64,000 nucleotides of DNA from PALSA-600 sp963842335 (lineage in GTDB: Bacteria > Actinomycetota > Thermoleophilia > Gaiellales > Gaiellaceae), in NCBI GenBank assembly GCA_963842335.1, contig CAWJGF010000016.1:37001-101000 (forward strand), given 5' to 3'. The translations under genes and the position numbers were made by a program. The notes beneath the pieces were generated by a model. That model was not told the origin of the DNA, ran no database searches, and was given only the letters and a program-made list of their open reading frames with translations. Below are positions 1 through 8,991 of this stretch, piece after piece. The first letter of the stretch is position 1. The number at the start of each line of letters is the position of its first letter.

Positions 1-81
1 CTACCTCCAGTCTGCGACGGTCGCTAGGGCCCTGCCATCGGTGACGGCCCGACTCCGGATACGGCGTTCTACGGAGTGCGG

Positions 82-2733
82 CTACCAGGTCTTGAGCGTT
101 TCCCTGGGCTGAGGCAGTCCGATTCGCACCCGTGCATCCACGATGACGCAACCGCTGGGCCCAGCGAAGACAGGGTTCAGGTCGAGCTCCAACACCTCTG
201 GAAGATCCTCCGCAAGCTGAGAGACACGAAGCAGGAGATCCTCGACGGCTTCCCTGTCAGCAGGAGCTGCCCCCCGAAAGCCGGCGAGCAGTTTGCCGGC
301 TTTCCCGGTGTGGGCGAGTTCCTGTGCGTCGTAGTCGGTCAAGGGCGCGAGTCGGAAGCCAGCGTCGCCGATCAGCTCGGCGAGCGTGCCACCCGGTCCG
401 AGAGCAATGAGCGGGCCGAACACAGGGTCTTGAACGGCGCCGACGAGAACTTCAACTCCACTTCGCACCATCGGCTGGATGAGAAGAGGCGCGCCGATTC
501 TCTGTGCAGCTTCGCGGACAGCGTCGGAGTCTCGAAGGTCAATTGCAACGCCTCCGCTTTCGGTCTTGTGCACGCCCGCTTGCGCAGTCTTGACAACAAC
601 GGGATAGCCGATTTCGTCCGCGGTCATGACTGCTTCCTCCACGGTCGCGACAGACCACTCGGAAACGAGCGGCAATCCGTAAGCCGCGAGGAGTCGGCGC
701 GTGAGATCGGGATCGAGCCAGCCTTCGGAATTGGCTTCGACGAGCTTGCGCACGGCTCGTCGGTCGATGTCTCTGAAGATCGGAGTGCGACCCTGAGGCC
801 TTCTCAGCCACTCGGTACGCTCCGCCGCACGTCCAAGTGCATGTGCCGCAGACTCCGGGAACGAGAACGGAGCAACAACTCCCGAGAGCAGCTGGGCCGG
901 CGTTCCATCCGCGCTGATCACGCAGGCCAATACAGGCTTCTCCGCGTCCCCTGCGTTCTCAACGGCGCGGACGATCGCGGATGCGACCTCGTCGGCGCCG
1001 GCCACCACCGGAGGGACGAACAACGCGATAACGGCGTCGACGGTGTGATCGCAGAGCAGGAGCGGCAGCGCGTCCGCGTACGTCGAGGCCAGAGCTGAAC
1101 CCAGCATGTCGACTGGGTTCGTGACGCTCGCCTCTCGTGGGAGAATCGACTCGAGGCGTTCGAGCGTCTTGCTCGAGAGCTCGGACAGCGAGAGACCCGC
1201 GGCCTCACAAGCGTCCGCGCAGAGGATGCCCAGGCCGCCGGCGTTCGTCAGGATCGCGACGTGGTTGCCGCGCGGAAGAGGCTGTGTCGAAAGCAGGCTG
1301 GTCAGATCAAGCAACTCTTCGAGACTGTCTGCCCGCAAAACGCCTGCCTGGTGGAACAACGCATCGACCGCCGCCTCCGACCCTGCAAGCGCTGCGGTAT
1401 GCGAGCTGGCCGCACGAGCGCCGGCTGCTGTGCGGCCGGCCTTCATGGCCACAATCGGCTTCTTGCGAGCTACGCGGCGAGCGAGACGACCGAACTTGCG
1501 CGGATTTCCGAAGGATTCGAGGTAGAGCAGAACGACATCGGTGTTTGCGTCATCCTCCCAGTACTCGAGCAGGTCGTTAGACGAAACGTCTGCCTTGTTG
1601 CCAATCGAAACGAAAGCGGAGAGGCCCAGTCCCCGCTCCGCAGCGCGCTCCAACAACGCAAGACCGAGGGCACCGCTCTGCGACGAGAAGCCAACCCTGC
1701 CCGCCGGTAGCGACCTCGGGCCGAAGGTGGCGTTGAGCCGCGATGCTGAAACCGCAATTCCAAGACAATTGGGACCGAGCAGGCGCGCGCCGCTTGCGCG
1801 CACCAATTCGACCAAGCGTTCCTGACGTTCTCGTCCGGCCGGCCCGGTCTCCGCGAAACCTGCCGAAATAACGCAGAGAGCCCGTACACCTGCGAGAAGC
1901 GCCTCGGCTACGGCTTCGAGCACGGTTTCGCCCGGGAGACACACAATGGCGAGATCGACCGGCTCGCCAATCTGGGCCACTGACTCGTACGCGCGAACCC
2001 CTGCAACCGAGCCGCCCGAGCGATTCACCGGATATGCGGCGCCGACGAAGTCGCCGCGCAGGATGTTCCGGAAGAGCTCGCCACCGATTGACCCGGTACG
2101 CGGCGACGCACCGATCACAGCGACATTATCCGGCGAGAAGAACGGTTTCAGGGACGCCGCGACTGCGACGTGATCGCGCTCATCGATACGGGAGACGAGC
2201 GTGTCGGTCGAGGCGAGTCGAAGGCGAACCTCGGTGGTTCCACTCTCGGTGGTCCGTGAAGTCTGGAAGCCGGCCTCCGCAAAGACCCGGAGCATGGCGC
2301 CGTTGTCAGGCATCACCTCAGCGAGGAATTCCTCGACGCCGACCAAGCCGGCGAGCGCGGCCAGTCGTTCGAGCATGCGCGTCGCGATCCCTCGTCCCTG
2401 CAGCTCGTCGGCAACCGCAAACGCCACTTCCGCGATTCCCGCATTTCTGAGGCGTGCATAGGTCGCAAGAGCCGCGATCCGTTCGCCGTCCATTCCGACG
2501 AGCGCGCCGCGCTCGGTCCAGTCTGGCTCGAGCATGGGCGCGACTAGTCGCTCGTCGACGGTGGGGTGCCCGTGGAAGCGGAGATAGAGGCTCCGATCGG
2601 ACAAGCCGCGGAAGAAGTCGAGCAGCGCCGGCGCGTCTTCGAGCCGGGGTGAACGGAAGCGCATGGTCGAGCCGTCGCGTAGAACGACGTCGGATACGGC
2701 CTGAACCGGCGAAACGGGTGCGGATCTCCCCAT
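82..2733 (-). CDS. GNAT acetyltransferase / NDP-forming acyl-CoA ligase fusion (Pat-like)
   Basis: A protein of about 883 residues. The first ~170 residues are a GNAT acetyltransferase domain. They are followed by a CoA-binding domain (starting near FFSPDNVAVIGASPRTGSIG), a succinyl-CoA-ligase-like domain with the phospho-histidine motif SSHTAALAGS, and a C-terminal ATP-grasp domain (YPVVVKTAQAGVHKTESGG; ELDLNPVFAG). The family comprises ADP-forming acetyl-CoA synthetases and protein acetyltransferases (Pat). Here the GNAT domain is N-terminal, the order known from some actinobacterial Pat proteins and opposite to Salmonella Pat. I chose the ATG at 2733, where the GNAT homology begins, although the frame stays open upstream. 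It lies 26 bp after the gap stop codon, so the two genes are probably co-transcribed. Whether it ligates acyl-CoA, acetylates lysines or both is not decidable from sequence. Confidence 0.9.
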   Translation of the reverse strand: MGRSAPVSPVQAVSDVVLRDGSTMRFRSPRLEDAPALLDFFRGLSDRSLYLRFHGHPTVDERLVAPMLEPDWTERGALVGMDGERIAALATYARLRNAGIAEVAFAVADELQGRGIATRMLERLAALAGLVGVEEFLAEVMPDNGAMLRVFAEAGFQTSRTTESGTTEVRLRLASTDTLVSRIDERDHVAVAASLKPFFSPDNVAVIGASPRTGSIGGELFRNILRGDFVGAAYPVNRSGGSVAGVRAYESVAQIGEPVDLAIVCLPGETVLEAVAEALLAGVRALCVISAGFAETGPAGRERQERLVELVRASGARLLGPNCLGIAVSASRLNATFGPRSLPAGRVGFSSQSGALGLALLERAAERGLGLSAFVSIGNKADVSSNDLLEYWEDDANTDVVLLYLESFGNPRKFGRLARRVARKKPIVAMKAGRTAAGARAASSHTAALAGSEAAVDALFHQAGVLRADSLEELLDLTSLLSTQPLPRGNHVAILTNAGGLGILCADACEAAGLSLSELSSKTLERLESILPREASVTNPVDMLGSALASTYADALPLLLCDHTVDAVIALFVPPVVAGADEVASAIVRAVENAGDAEKPVLACVISADGTPAQLLSGVVAPFSFPESAAHALGRAAERTEWLRRPQGRTPIFRDIDRRAVRKLVEANSEGWLDPDLTRRLLAAYGLPLVSEWSVATVEEAVMTADEIGYPVVVKTAQAGVHKTESGGVAIDLRDSDAVREAAQRIGAPLLIQPMVRSGVEVLVGAVQDPVFGPLIALGPGGTLAELIGDAGFRLAPLTDYDAQELAHTGKAGKLLAGFRGAAPADREAVEDLLLRVSQLAEDLPEVLELDLNPVFAGPSGCVIVDARVRIGLPQPRETLKTW

Positions 2734-2759
2734 GGAGAGAGTGTGGTTGCGCCCCTTTT

Positions 2760-3785
2760 TCACGCGAGCACTCCGACCTCGACAGTCAACCGCGTAGCGA
2801 GCTCGACCAGCCGGTTGGAATATCCCCACTCATTGTCGTACCACGCCACGACCTTGACCTGAGTGCCGTCGACGACACAGGTCAGCGGTGCATCGAAGAT
2901 CGCGGAATACGGCGACTTGACGATGTCGGAGGAAACGAGCGGCTCCTCGCTGTAGGCCAGAACGCCGGCCAGATCTCCCTGGTCTGCGTGCTCGGAAAAC
3001 AGCGCGTTGATCTCGTCAATCGACGTGGGTCTCCCGGCCTCGATGGTGAGATCTACGATCGAGCCGGTCGGGATAGGAGCACGAACGGCAAAGCCGTTCA
3101 ATTTGCCGGCGAGCTCGGGGATTACAAGGCCGATCGCCTTGGCAGCCCCTGTGGAGGTTGGAATCAGGTTCAGACCCGCTGCCCGAGCGCGCCGGAGATC
3201 CTTGTGCGGAAGGTCGATGAGCCTTTGGTCCGCCGTGTAGGCGTGAATGGTCGTCATCAACCCGTGACGGATGCCGACGTTCTCGTGAAGGACTTTTGCG
3301 ACCGGAGCGAGACAGTTCGTCGTGCACGACGCATTCGAGAGGACGTGATGCGACTCCGGCTCGTAGACCTTTTCGAAGTTCACTCCGAGGACGATCGTCG
3401 CGTCAACGTCTTTGGCCGGTGCTGACACGATCACCTTGCGTGCGCCGCTCTCGAGGTGCCTCCCTGCTTCCTCCCCCGAGCGAAAGCGTCCGGTCGCCTC
3501 GATCACGACTTCCGCGCCGAGCTCGCCCCACGGGAGCTTGCGGGGGTCTGGCTCCCCGAACACCGGGATCTCCGAATCGTCTACCCGAATGACTCCTTCG
3601 CCGACCTCGACTCGGCCGGGAAACCGACCGTAGACGGAGTCGTACTTGAGGAGATGGGCGAGGGCAGCGGGCTCGGCAAGATCGTTGATCCCGACCCACT
3701 CGACCCCTAGTTCGCGCTCATAGGCGGCGCGAAACGCCGCGCGGCCAACGCGCCCGAATCCGTTCATAGCGACCTTGGTACTCAT
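2760..3785 (-). CDS. gap: glyceraldehyde-3-phosphate dehydrogenase
   Basis: NAD-dependent GAPDH of glycolysis/gluconeogenesis, 341 residues and full length. The N-terminal Rossmann motif AMNGFGRVGR is followed by an INDL segment, whose Asp is typical of NAD preference. The catalytic cysteine is Cys154 in NASCTTNC, and the C-terminal signature WYDNEWGYSNR is present. The ATG at 3785 has a strong upstream AGGAGGG ribosome-binding site, so the 22 in-frame codons further upstream are rejected. It is the first gene of a likely two-gene unit with the acyl-CoA ligase/GNAT fusion downstream. Confidence 0.96.
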   Translation of the reverse strand: MSTKVAMNGFGRVGRAAFRAAYERELGVEWVGINDLAEPAALAHLLKYDSVYGRFPGRVEVGEGVIRVDDSEIPVFGEPDPRKLPWGELGAEVVIEATGRFRSGEEAGRHLESGARKVIVSAPAKDVDATIVLGVNFEKVYEPESHHVLSNASCTTNCLAPVAKVLHENVGIRHGLMTTIHAYTADQRLIDLPHKDLRRARAAGLNLIPTSTGAAKAIGLVIPELAGKLNGFAVRAPIPTGSIVDLTIEAGRPTSIDEINALFSEHADQGDLAGVLAYSEEPLVSSDIVKSPYSAIFDAPLTCVVDGTQVKVVAWYDNEWGYSNRLVELATRLTVEVGVLA

Positions 3786-3900
3786 CTGTCCCTCCTCGTT
3801 GGCGTGGCGTCCGTTGAACTCGAAGTCTTCGCCTGGCGTCCCCCACAACACATCCGCAAGCTCACCGAAAACGCGTGCGGGAAAGGCGCAACGTCAAGAC

Positions 3901-3928
3901 AGAGGCCCGCAACGAGGTGCGGGCCTCT
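3901..3928 (-). terminator. hairpin downstream of alcohol dehydrogenase gene
   Basis: Perfect 11-bp inverted repeat AGAGGCCCGCA / TGCGGGCCTCT with a 6-nt loop. It sits in the gap between the end of the leftward alcohol dehydrogenase gene and the start of gap. No long T-run follows, so it is a terminator-like hairpin rather than a textbook intrinsic terminator. Confidence 0.6.
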
Positions 3929-3955
3929 ACAACCCAGCCGCGTGACTGGTTTCGT

Positions 3956-5050
3956 TTACGTCAAGACGGTTTCGAGTTGCTCCACGCGGTTGGGATTGCG
4001 AACCGCATGTTCGCCCTCGAGCACGACTTTGAGGGCGTCGGTCTCGGCAGCGGCGCCGAAGGTGTCATACGCTTCGAGCGTCTCGTCGAGCGCGAAGTGA
4101 TGCGTCGCAAACGGCGTCGCATCGAGGCGCCCTTCGGCGATCAGCTGCAGAAGCCGCGGAGTCGTAAACGTGTCCACGAGACCGGTCGTGATCGTGATGT
4201 CCTTGATCCACAGGGTCTCGAGGTGGAGCGTTGCGGAGTGCCCGTGAACTCCAACGTTCGCGACGTGCCCGCCGGGTCGGACGATCGCTGTACAGAGCTC
4301 GAACGTCTCAGGGACACCAACGGCCTCGACCGCGACGTCTGCACCCAGGCCGTGAGTGAGCTCCTGGATCATCGCGACCGCATCCTCGCGACCGTTGTTA
4401 ATCGTCACGTCTGCGCCGAAGACCCGCGCCTTCTCGAGTCGCGAGTCGGCGAGGTCGATCGCAACGATGCGTGCCGGCGTGTAGAGCTTCGCCGTCATGA
4501 TCGTGGCGAGGCCGATCGGGCCGGCCCCGACGATGACGACGGTATCGCCGGCGTCGACCTTCCCGTTCAGGACGCCGACCTCGTAGGCAGTCGGCAGGAT
4601 GTCCGCAAGGAACAGGACTTGCTCGTCCGAGAGCCCCTCGGGCACCTTGTAGACCGACGTGTCGACGAAGGGCACGCGCGCGTACTCCGCCTGGAGCCCG
4701 TCGATCAGGTGGCCGAAGATCCAGCCTCCGCCGCCTGTGCAAAGACCGTAGTGAGCTTCCTTGCAGAATCGGCATCTCCCGCAGGACGTGATGCACGACA
4801 CAAGGACGCGGTCGCCCTCGGCAAACGTGCTCACCGCGGCGCCAGTCTCGACGATTGTCCCGACCGCTTCGTGACCCAGCACCGTCCCGGGAGTCACCTC
4901 GGGAACGTCGCCTTTCAGGATGTGCAGATCGGTGCCGCAGATGGTCGAGGAGTCGATGCGGACAATCGCATCGCTTGGATCGACGATCACGGGATCCGCC
5001 TTGGTGTCCCAGACCTTTTCGCCTGGGCCGTCATAGATGAGGGCTTTCAT
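3956..5050 (-). CDS. zinc-dependent alcohol dehydrogenase (MDR family)
   Basis: 364 residues, the normal length for medium-chain zinc alcohol/polyol dehydrogenases. Visible catalytic zinc ligands are Cys38 (ICGTD) and His60-Glu61 (GHEAVG). The structural zinc loop has Cys90, Cys93, Cys96 and Cys104. The NAD(P)-binding motif is VVIVGAGPIGLA, followed by an Asp (AIDLADSR) that suggests NAD. The ATG at 5050 has a GGAGG site about 6 bp upstream. It follows a small cysteine-rich gene by 15 bp, so the pair looks like one transcript. The substrate is unknown; the sequence is most like the general threonine/alcohol dehydrogenase-like branch. Confidence 0.9.
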   Translation of the reverse strand: MKALIYDGPGEKVWDTKADPVIVDPSDAIVRIDSSTICGTDLHILKGDVPEVTPGTVLGHEAVGTIVETGAAVSTFAEGDRVLVSCITSCGRCRFCKEAHYGLCTGGGGWIFGHLIDGLQAEYARVPFVDTSVYKVPEGLSDEQVLFLADILPTAYEVGVLNGKVDAGDTVVIVGAGPIGLATIMTAKLYTPARIVAIDLADSRLEKARVFGADVTINNGREDAVAMIQELTHGLGADVAVEAVGVPETFELCTAIVRPGGHVANVGVHGHSATLHLETLWIKDITITTGLVDTFTTPRLLQLIAEGRLDATPFATHHFALDETLEAYDTFGAAAETDALKVVLEGEHAVRNPNRVEQLETVLT

Positions 5051-5065
5051 TGCAGACCTCCTTCG

Positions 5066-5296
5066 CTAGAGCTCGTAGCCAATGCGACGAGAGAACTCGC
5101 GGTGCGCCGCCTCGGCCTCGCAGCGATCCCGTGCCGCCAAATCGGACCGACGTAGCTCCACGCCCAAGCGCTCGATCAGGCAACCCCCCGCTGCGACGGC
5201 CCCGCCGGACTCCCAGAAGGCGCACCGCTCGCCGGTGCAAGGCTCGGTGGCCCCTTGGGCTAGGTGAAGCGTGCAATTCAATCCGATCTGGCTCAT
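5066..5296 (-). CDS. small cysteine-containing protein, unknown function
   Basis: 76 residues with no recognised family. It holds the four cysteines of the pattern C-x11-C-x4-C-FW-x11-C (CTLHL, EPCTGERCAFW, GGCLIERLG), which could bind a metal or form disulfides. There is no signal peptide. The start ATG at 5296 has a CTGGAG sequence upstream. It precedes the zinc alcohol dehydrogenase by 15 bp and follows a pair of hairpins, so it is probably the first gene of that transcript. I infer a metal-binding or regulatory role only from the cysteines and the operon position. Confidence 0.6.
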   Translation of the reverse strand: MSQIGLNCTLHLAQGATEPCTGERCAFWESGGAVAAGGCLIERLGVELRRSDLAARDRCEAEAAHREFSRRIGYEL

Positions 5297-5385
5297 GACT
5301 CCAGTTTCCGGCGCAAGTGCTCGCCCGGCATCCGCGCCCTGCCCGAATCTCGGTGCGGGCTTCTACTGAAAGCGTCCGCAAAAGG

Positions 5386-5462
5386 GAACCGCTCCCGACG
5401 AAGCGGGAGCGGTTCGGGGAGTTGGGCCGGCGCCTGTCTCGGAAACCACCGGGCGCCGGCCC
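5386..5462 (-). terminator. two consecutive hairpins after the membrane-protein gene
   Basis: Read leftward, the first hairpin (5424-5462) has a perfect 11-bp stem, GGGCCGGCGCC with its complement and a 17-nt loop. The second (5386-5415) has a perfect 12-bp stem, GAACCGCTCCCG with its complement and a 6-nt loop, followed on the minus strand by CCTTTTGCG. The second resembles an intrinsic terminator for the leftward gene ending at 5477. It isolates that gene from the small protein/alcohol dehydrogenase transcript. Confidence 0.7.
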
Positions 5463-5476
5463 GGCTTGTGCCGCGT

Positions 5477-6160
5477 CTAGATCGAGTGCACGGCGACTTG
5501 CTTGCGATGCAGGGCTGCGAAGGCCAGGACGATGAAGCCGATCCCGCTAAGCAGCAGCGCGACGCCGACGACGATCCCGAACAATCCGAGCCTGTCGGCC
5601 ATGTAGGACGTGTTCAGGGCGGTTGTCAGCGCGGTCTCGGTGACCCAGAGATTGCGGACGCCGTTTGCGACCGGCTGCTTGCTCGCCTGGTCGATCAGGG
5701 CGTACGCGGGGTTGTCCGTGCCGCCGCCCACTGCGAGCTGGGCCTTTGGAGTGTTCGGCTTGGCCGTGAAGCGGCCCATCTGGGCGTACGTGTAGCCACC
5801 AGTGGCCTCGAGCGCGTGGATTCGCATGTAGCTCGCGAACGCCCGTGCCCTCGGGCCGCTGTTGATCGCTTTGCCCGCGACCGAAACGGTCGGCATGTTG
5901 GCGACGTTGATGAGGCCTGCCTCTTTGGCTTCCTTGGCGATCAAGGCCGGAGTCATATCGGCGCTGCCGACAATCTTCTCCTGCTTGAGGCTGTCCGTGA
6001 CCGTTGCACGGCCGCTGAAGCCCATGACGATTGCCGCGACGCCGAATGCGACGAGGACCGCGCCTGCGCCGAAGCCGCCCCACTCGAAGAGCTTCCGAGC
6101 GAGATCGCTCCTCTGGCGAACTGTCTTTGTTGCACGATTTTCAGCTGTGATGGTGCTCAT
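5477..6160 (-). CDS. two-TM membrane protein, unknown function
   Basis: 227 residues starting at MSTITAENRATK; the ATG at 6160 is preceded by GGAGGC. One membrane segment lies near residues 27-50 (FGAGAVLVAFGVAAIVMGF) and a second near the C-terminus (LGLFGIVVGVALLLSGIGFIVLAF). Between them is a roughly 130-residue predicted extracytoplasmic region. I do not recognise the family. It is transcribed away from the adjacent histidine-kinase gene and is followed by a strong double hairpin. A role in envelope or stress physiology is conceivable but unsupported. Confidence 0.7.
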   Translation of the reverse strand: MSTITAENRATKTVRQRSDLARKLFEWGGFGAGAVLVAFGVAAIVMGFSGRATVTDSLKQEKIVGSADMTPALIAKEAKEAGLINVANMPTVSVAGKAINSGPRARAFASYMRIHALEATGGYTYAQMGRFTAKPNTPKAQLAVGGGTDNPAYALIDQASKQPVANGVRNLWVTETALTTALNTSYMADRLGLFGIVVGVALLLSGIGFIVLAFAALHRKQVAVHSI

Positions 6161-6310
6161 TTCCTGCCTCCAGTCCTCTGGTGGTGGTTCCGGTTGCTCC
6201 GAAGTCAAGCCCACCCGCTATGACACGCCATCCGCTCCGAGCCGCCGACCGACTGGGGGCCTTCCGTGCTCTCATTGCGGCTTTCTACTGAGCCTGCGAG
6301 CATTCGACCG

Positions 6311-7948
6311 ATGCCAACGCGGACAGAGACCGACCGGCTGCGGGCGCTGATCGAGACGGGCATCGCGATCAACGCGGAGCTTTCACTCGACGCTGTTCTC
6401 GAGCGAATCGCTGAGGCAGCGGCACGCGTCACCGCCGCCCGCTATGCGGCCCTGGGCGTGATCGACCGAGCCGGAACCGCCCTGGAGCGTTTCATCACGC
6501 ACGGCATCGACGCAGCCACTCACGCCGCGATCGGCGAACTCCCTCGCGGCCGCGGAATCCTCGGCGTGCTCATTCGTGACGCGCGTCCGCTGCGTCTCCA
6601 CGACCTCGGTGAGGATTCGCGCTCGGTCGGATTTCCGCCCAACCACCCGCCCATGCGCAGCTTCCTCGGCGTCCCGATCCTCCTACGCGGAGTGTCTTAC
6701 GGCAACCTGTACCTCACCGAGAAGGAAGGCGGCGGCGATTTCACCGACGAGGACGAGGAAATCGTCACATTGCTCGCGGCACAGGCTGCGGTCGCGGTGG
6801 AGAACGCACGTCTGTACGAATCTGCGACGGAATGGTCGCGCCAGCTCGAGTCCCTGAACGAAATCGGCGACGCAATGGTGAGCGAGCTCGAATTGCCCCG
6901 TCTGTTGGATCTCGTAGCCCGTCGACTCCGTGAATTGATTGGTGCGCGCCTCGTCACGATCGCACTGCCGGCTGGGGACGAGCTCCGGATCGAGACTGCT
7001 GACGGCGATGGAGCAGAGGCGTTCATAGGCCTGGTCTTCCCGATGCGCGACTCAAAGACAGGCCGAGTGTTGGAACGAGGTCACAGCGAGCGAGTCGACT
7101 CACTGCTCGAGGACCCCGAAGTAGATCAGGATGCGTCACGAAAGATGGGCGCCAGAACTGGCCTTTACGTGCCGCTCGTCCTGCGCGGTGCGGCCATCGG
7201 TGTGCTCGTCGCGCACGACAAGCTCGGCTCTGATCAACGCTTCGATAGCGCCGACCTTCGACTGGCCGAGCAGTTCGCAGACCGGGCCGCTATTGCGGTT
7301 GACCTATCGCGGCGCGTCGCGCGCGATGCGCTGGGGCGGGTCGTGGCGGGCCAGGAGGTAGAGCGCCGCCGGCTGGCGCGCGAACTGCACGACGAAACCG
7401 GCCAGGCGTTGACCTCGATCCTCCTCGCCCTGCGTGCCGTCGAGGAGGCGGGTAGTGGCGACGGGCTCCAGAAGTCAGTCAGCGACGTGCGCGAGCTCGT
7501 CGTGGCGACGCTGCAGGACGTACGAAAGCTTGCCGTACAGCTTCGTCCGGCAGCGTTGGACGATTTCGGGCTTGTGCCTGCTTTGGAGAGGCTCGTGCAG
7601 ACGTACTCGGAGACAACCGGCATCGCCGTTGAACTGGAGGCCGGGCTAGGCGAGCATCGGCTCCCAGCTGAGCTCGAGACCACGCTGTACCGAATCGTGC
7701 AAGAGGCTTTGACGAACATCGTCAAACACGCGGACGCAACGAAAGTGAGTGTTCTGCTCGTTCGTCGGGAGGGGTCGGTCACGGCGGTGATCGAAGATGA
7801 CGGCCGCGGCTTCGATCCCCGCAATACCCGCGAAGATCGTCTGGGGCTGTTAGGCATGCGCGAGCGCGCGGAACTCCATGACGGGCGTCTGAAGATCGAG
7901 GCTGCCGAAGGCTCGGGAACAACCCTCGTCGTCGAGGTGCCCCTGTGA
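6311..7948 (+). CDS. GAF-domain sensor histidine kinase (NarL/DegS type)
   Basis: About 545 residues. Two tandem GAF domains (about residues 20-170 and 180-340) precede a HisKA_3 dimerisation domain with the phospho-acceptor His360 in the motif ELHDETGQ. The C-terminal HATPase domain has N-box residues EALTNIVKHA and G-boxes DDGRGFD and GLLGMRERAE. No membrane segment is visible, so it should be a cytoplasmic sensor, possibly of a small ligand or redox state through the GAF domains. The start is uncertain: a GTG at 6266 extends the frame by 15 codons. It overlaps the response regulator by 4 nt, so the two are a cognate pair. Confidence 0.93.
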   Translation: MPTRTETDRLRALIETGIAINAELSLDAVLERIAEAAARVTAARYAALGVIDRAGTALERFITHGIDAATHAAIGELPRGRGILGVLIRDARPLRLHDLGEDSRSVGFPPNHPPMRSFLGVPILLRGVSYGNLYLTEKEGGGDFTDEDEEIVTLLAAQAAVAVENARLYESATEWSRQLESLNEIGDAMVSELELPRLLDLVARRLRELIGARLVTIALPAGDELRIETADGDGAEAFIGLVFPMRDSKTGRVLERGHSERVDSLLEDPEVDQDASRKMGARTGLYVPLVLRGAAIGVLVAHDKLGSDQRFDSADLRLAEQFADRAAIAVDLSRRVARDALGRVVAGQEVERRRLARELHDETGQALTSILLALRAVEEAGSGDGLQKSVSDVRELVVATLQDVRKLAVQLRPAALDDFGLVPALERLVQTYSETTGIAVELEAGLGEHRLPAELETTLYRIVQEALTNIVKHADATKVSVLLVRREGSVTAVIEDDGRGFDPRNTREDRLGLLGMRERAELHDGRLKIEAAEGSGTTLVVEVPL

Positions 7949-8589
7949 TCACAGTCGTCGTCGTCGACGATCACGCAGTCGTCAGGTCGGGGTTACGCTT
8001 TCTCCTCGATGCGAATGAGGACATCGAGGTCGTTGGTGAGGCAGGCAATGCGAAGGACGCGATCTTCCGAGCGCGCGCTCTCAAACCCGACGTGATGCTG
8101 CTCGACGTGGTCATGCCAGGCTCGAGCGGGATCGACGCTCTGCCCGAGCTCCTCAAGGAGTCACCCGAAACGAAGGTGCTCGTTCTCTCGATGCAGGACG
8201 ATCCAAGCTACGTCCGCGAGGCTTTCGGTGCCGGCGCAAGCGGCTATGTCCTCAAGGAGGCGGCCGATGAAGAGGTCGTCTCCGCGGTTCGTGAGATCGC
8301 GAATGGCGGCAGATATGTTCACCCCAGTCTTGGTGCCCGCATGGTCACGGCGGAAGCCGAGGAGAGAGCGGCGGCCGAGGCTGATCCATTATCCGAACGG
8401 GAGCGCGAGGTGCTGCGACTGCTCGCGCTTGGGCATACGAATCAGGAGATTGCGCAAACGCTCTACATTTCGGTACGCACGGCGGAATCGCACCGTGCTC
8501 ACATCATGCAGAAGCTTCGGCTCTCGACGCGAGCGGAACTCGTGCGTTACGCATTGTCGAGCGGTCTTCTCGCCGACGAGTCCGCCTAA
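7945..8589 (+). CDS. NarL/LuxR-family response regulator
   Basis: 214 residues. The receiver domain carries the acidic pair in VVVDDHAVVRSG and the phospho-acceptor Asp54 in DVMLLDVVMPG. The C-terminal LuxR-type helix-turn-helix is SEREREVLRLLALGHTNQ through TAESHRAHIMQKL. It starts at a GTG that overlaps the kinase stop codon (GTGA), a tight translational coupling. It should be phosphorylated by the upstream GAF histidine kinase and act as a DNA-binding activator. Targets are not visible from the sequence. Confidence 0.95.
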   Translation: MITVVVVDDHAVVRSGLRFLLDANEDIEVVGEAGNAKDAIFRARALKPDVMLLDVVMPGSSGIDALPELLKESPETKVLVLSMQDDPSYVREAFGAGASGYVLKEAADEEVVSAVREIANGGRYVHPSLGARMVTAEAEERAAAEADPLSEREREVLRLLALGHTNQEIAQTLYISVRTAESHRAHIMQKLRLSTRAELVRYALSSGLLADESA

Positions 8590-8912
8590 AAATCGAGCCC
8601 GAGCCCGACGCCGAGCCGCCCCTCGTCGCGTGACCAGTAGAAGCGCTCGTGAGCGAGCCTTGGTGTCCCCTCGATGAGGTCCTTCCAAGGACCAAAGGTC
8701 TCGGCGACGATCGGATCATCGACGATGTCGTTGACGATCCATTCGACCTGCGGAGCCTCGAACAAGAACACCACCTCGCCGGCAGTCAAATAGGCCGCGT
8801 GACGGTGGAAGCCCAGGTCGTTCGGATCGAACGGCGGACCATTGGCGATGAGTGCTTCAGCATCCTCGTGCGCGCCGTCTACCAAACGAGCAACGATCAT
8901 CAGGCGATTCAT
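8586..8912 (-). CDS. small conserved-looking protein, unknown function
   Basis: 108 residues with no signal peptide or membrane segment. The composition and length suggest a small alpha/beta protein, perhaps of the dimeric ferredoxin-like barrel type, but no motif proves this. The ATG at 8912 has a very good AGGAGG site 6 bp upstream. Its stop codon overlaps that of the convergent response regulator within CTAA. I cannot assign a function. Confidence 0.65.
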   Translation of the reverse strand: MNRLMIVARLVDGAHEDAEALIANGPPFDPNDLGFHRHAAYLTAGEVVFLFEAPQVEWIVNDIVDDPIVAETFGPWKDLIEGTPRLAHERFYWSRDEGRLGVGLGLDF

Positions 8913-8991
8913 GAGAAGCCTCCTAGTTCGGCGTTTTGTTCAGCGTGCCGTTCCTGGAGCCCCGCGACATCAGCGGGAATGCGGTTGAGGA

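Noticed and set aside
3875..5155. A 426-codon plus-strand open frame opposite the alcohol dehydrogenase
   Set aside because: The minus strand encodes all zinc-ligand motifs of the dehydrogenase; this frame is its complement.
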